From UBA1447 sp964568955 (lineage in GTDB: Bacteria; Bacillota; Clostridia; Oscillospirales; Acutalibacteraceae), in the NCBI GenBank assembly GCA_964568955.1, contig CAZMSM010000027.1, positions 1-25,976 on the forward strand: a DNA stretch of 25,976 nucleotides, read 5' to 3'. Positions 24,398 to 25,976 of this stretch are shown here, in pieces (position 1 is the stretch's first letter; every line of letters begins with the position of its first letter). The notes below the pieces were generated by a model. That model was not told where the DNA came from, searched no databases, and worked only from the letters and a program-made list of their open reading frames with translations. Both the position numbers and the translations under genes were made by a program.

Positions 24398-24567
24398 TCG
24401 ACCCATTCCTTTCATTTGTGCCGCTCGTTTGCGAAAAACCGGCAGCTTTCATTATTCATTATTAGCTCAAATATCTTTGGCAACAAAACTACACTCAAAA
24501 ATAATACTCTTCCTGCAGGTCTTTTTGCCTTTCGCCCACACGAAAAAGGAAGCACCAAAATACATTC
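24398..24567 (-). other. Long, structured 5' leader of the DUF1846 operon
   Basis: From the predicted transcription start near 24567 to the ATG is about 170 bases. On the minus strand, arms CTTCCT (24547-24552) and AGGAAG (24509-24514) enclose an inner stem TTTTCG-TGTGGG-CGAAAG. A second hairpin at 24420-24443 (GCCG/CGGC plus GTTT/AAAC around a 5-base loop) lies just before the SD. I do not recognise a known riboswitch class. Confidence 0.45.
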
Positions 24568-24573
24568 CCGTTT

Positions 24574-24602
24574 ATTATATGATTGATAGCGATACCTGTC
24601 AA
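24574..24602 (-). promoter_or_regulatory. Near-perfect promoter of the DUF1846 operon
   Basis: Minus-strand TTGACA (24597-24602), 17-base spacer and TATAAT (24574-24579) match the full sigma-A consensus. It is back to back with the plus-strand phosphoesterase promoter, 41 bases away. Confidence 0.88.
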
Positions 24603-24643
24603 TGAAAAGAAGCTCTGCAAAAGTCAAACTTTGGGGCTTTGTG

Positions 24644-24671
24644 TTGCAATAACCGGTTATTATGATACAAT
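24644..24671 (+). promoter_or_regulatory. Promoter with palindromic operator, metallophosphoesterase gene
   Basis: TTGCAA (24644-24649), 16-base spacer, TACAAT (24666-24671) with TG one base before it. The spacer contains a perfect 14-bp palindrome AATAACCGGTTATT at 24648-24661, an arrangement typical of repressor operators. Predicted start near 24678. Confidence 0.75.
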
Positions 24672-24720
24672 ATAAATTGGTTTTTGCCAAACAAATATTT
24701 TTTATGAAAGGATGATTTTT

Positions 24721-25872
24721 TTGAAAAAGAACTTCAAAGCATTCCTATCCCTGCTCCTCGTTTTATCTCTTGTTTTTTTAGTCGCTTCATCCGCTTACGC
24801 AGCCACCCCGGCCACTTCCTTAGCTTTCAACAGTGAAGGGAAATTTAAAATTATTCAGTTTACCGACACGCAGGACGATAACATCCCCAGACAGGCCATG
24901 ATCAAGCTAATGAACAAAGCGCTTGATTCAGAAAAGCCTGACCTTGTTGTTTTCACAGGCGATAATATAACCGGCGGCGGCAGCCCTGGCAAAATTTTAA
25001 CGAGCATTGCAATCAGAGCCATTATTAAACCGGTTGCGACACGCGGAATTCCCTTTGCAATGGTTTTTGGTAATCACGACGCCGAAGGCGGTGTTTCGAA
25101 AGAAACGCAACTCACTATGTACCAAAAATACCCCGGTTGCCTTGCATATGACCCCGAGCCTGATTTGTATGGCTGTGCAACGTACAATCTACCCATTAGA
25201 AGCTCCGACAACAGCAAAGACGCCTTTAACCTTTGGCTGATAGACTCCAACGAATATGACAGGGTCAAGGGCGGTTATGACTGGGTTCATGAAGACCAGC
25301 TTGACTGGTATAAAACAAAAAGCATCGAGCTTGAACAAGCAAACGGCTCGCTTGTACCATCGCTTATGTTCCAACATATCGTGGTACCGGAAGTTTACGA
25401 GTTGCTCAAAGAGGTGCCCGCGGGTACGGAAGGCTCCCGCTTTCGTTTTGAAAAAAACTGGGCACTTGAACTCGATCCTGCTATGGCGCACGGTGCACTC
25501 GGCGAATGGCCTTGCCCGCCCGATACCAACGGCGGCCAGCTCCAAGCGGTCCTTGAGCGTGGGGATGTGCTGGGTATTGTGACCGGTCACGACCATGTAA
25601 ATGATTTTGTCGGCACCTACGAAGGTATAGACTTTATTCAGACACCCGGCATCGGCTTCCAAACATACGGCAATAGGGACCGAGGTTTTCGCGTCATTAT
25701 TCTTGACGAAAACGATACTTGGAGTTATGAAACCTATACACCAACATTTTTTGATTACTTCGGAACAGGCATTGCGGGGGAATTTGCATACGCTTTCTTC
25801 GGCAGTCCGGTAGCGACTTTTCTCCCGGTTGTTGGGGATGCAATTTACGCATTCCTCAAGCTTTTCTCATAA
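24721..25872 (+). CDS. Secreted calcineurin-like metallophosphoesterase
   Basis: A phosphoesterase with the five metal motifs: D49-T-Q51, G80-D81-N82, G-N118-H119-D120, F-Q-H near 220, and G-H-D-H near 300. Residues 1-27 are a signal peptide (K-K, hydrophobic core, A-Y-A cleavage), so the enzyme works outside the membrane. The C-terminal 35 residues are hydrophobic (F-G-T-G-I-A-G-E to the end) and may hold it at the membrane. Start: AAAGGA overlaps the ATG at 24712 but lies 8 bases before TTG at 24721, which starts M-K-K-N-F-K; TTG is preferred, giving 383 residues. The substrate may be a phosphate ester or nucleotide. It is 45 bases before the next plus-strand gene. Confidence 0.9.
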   Translation: MKKNFKAFLSLLLVLSLVFLVASSAYAATPATSLAFNSEGKFKIIQFTDTQDDNIPRQAMIKLMNKALDSEKPDLVVFTGDNITGGGSPGKILTSIAIRAIIKPVATRGIPFAMVFGNHDAEGGVSKETQLTMYQKYPGCLAYDPEPDLYGCATYNLPIRSSDNSKDAFNLWLIDSNEYDRVKGGYDWVHEDQLDWYKTKSIELEQANGSLVPSLMFQHIVVPEVYELLKEVPAGTEGSRFRFEKNWALELDPAMAHGALGEWPCPPDTNGGQLQAVLERGDVLGIVTGHDHVNDFVGTYEGIDFIQTPGIGFQTYGNRDRGFRVIILDENDTWSYETYTPTFFDYFGTGIAGEFAYAFFGSPVATFLPVVGDAIYAFLKLFS

Positions 25873-25917
25873 TCACACATCTTTAAAAAGCTTTAACCGG
25901 CTTAAAAGGAGCGACTT

Positions 25918-25976
25918 ATGCAACATATCTTAGATTTTGACTGGGCGGTTTTTCAGTTTGTGGAAAAATATTTATG
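25918..25976 (+). CDS. Partial gene, possibly PAP2-family phosphatase
   Basis: ATG at 25918 has AAAGGAG 7 bases before it and opens a frame that runs off the window after 19 residues (M-Q-H-I-L-D-F-D-W-A-V-F-Q-F-V-E-K). The pattern of a short amphipathic start with D-W-A-V-F-Q-F resembles the N-terminus of membrane PAP2 phosphatases, but that is a weak basis. It lies close enough to the phosphoesterase, with no terminator between, to share its transcript. Confidence 0.5.
   Translation, partial: MQHILDFDWAVFQFVEKYL

Overview
The window looks like a chromosomal segment of a Bacillota bacterium, most likely an uncultivated anaerobic Clostridia. The grounds are moderate GC, strong purine-rich Shine-Dalgarno (SD) sites, frequent TTG starts, sigma-A-type promoters, an EpsG-type polymerase, DUF1846 and DUF5058 families, and an alpha-type glutamine synthetase. 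No tRNA, rRNA, CRISPR array, insertion sequence or phage gene was seen. Family names come from reading motifs by eye, since no database search was possible.

Region 1 (about 1-11990, all minus strand) is an exopolysaccharide operon read from a promoter at 11959-11987. In transcription order it holds an EpsC/WbpM-like nucleotide-sugar dehydratase, two GT4 glycosyltransferases, a GT2, an EpsG-like polymerase, a GT32-like transferase that appears to start at CTG, another GT4, another GT2, a polysaccharide pyruvyl transferase, and a membrane-anchored GH88/GH105-like hydrolase. Several genes overlap by 1-14 bases. No flippase, priming sugar-phosphate transferase or chain-length regulator lies inside the window.

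Region 2 (12048-14803) holds an AraC-family regulator divergent from an unusual cassette: two about 72% identical 103-residue proteins of unknown function flank a membrane-anchored GH16 glucanase-like gene. The paralogues share an upstream block, an extended -10 promoter, leader layout and GC-rich terminator, so whole transcription units were duplicated. A sulfatase follows on the opposite strand.

Region 3 (16306-20760, minus strand) has an AAA/DUF4143 ATPase with a 39-40 bp tandem repeat just upstream of its promoter, glutamine synthetase with a consensus promoter, and a two-gene unit of an MgtC/SapB membrane protein and a YfbR-like 5'-nucleotidase.

Region 4 (20789-24602, minus strand) is a probable four-gene operon: DUF1846 protein, SGNH hydrolase, then two overlapping membrane-protein genes (DUF5058 and partner). 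It is read from a near-perfect promoter with a leader of about 170 bases. Divergently, on plus, a secreted metallophosphoesterase is read from a promoter whose spacer contains a perfect 14-bp palindrome, and a second gene (possibly PAP2 phosphatase) starts at the right edge.
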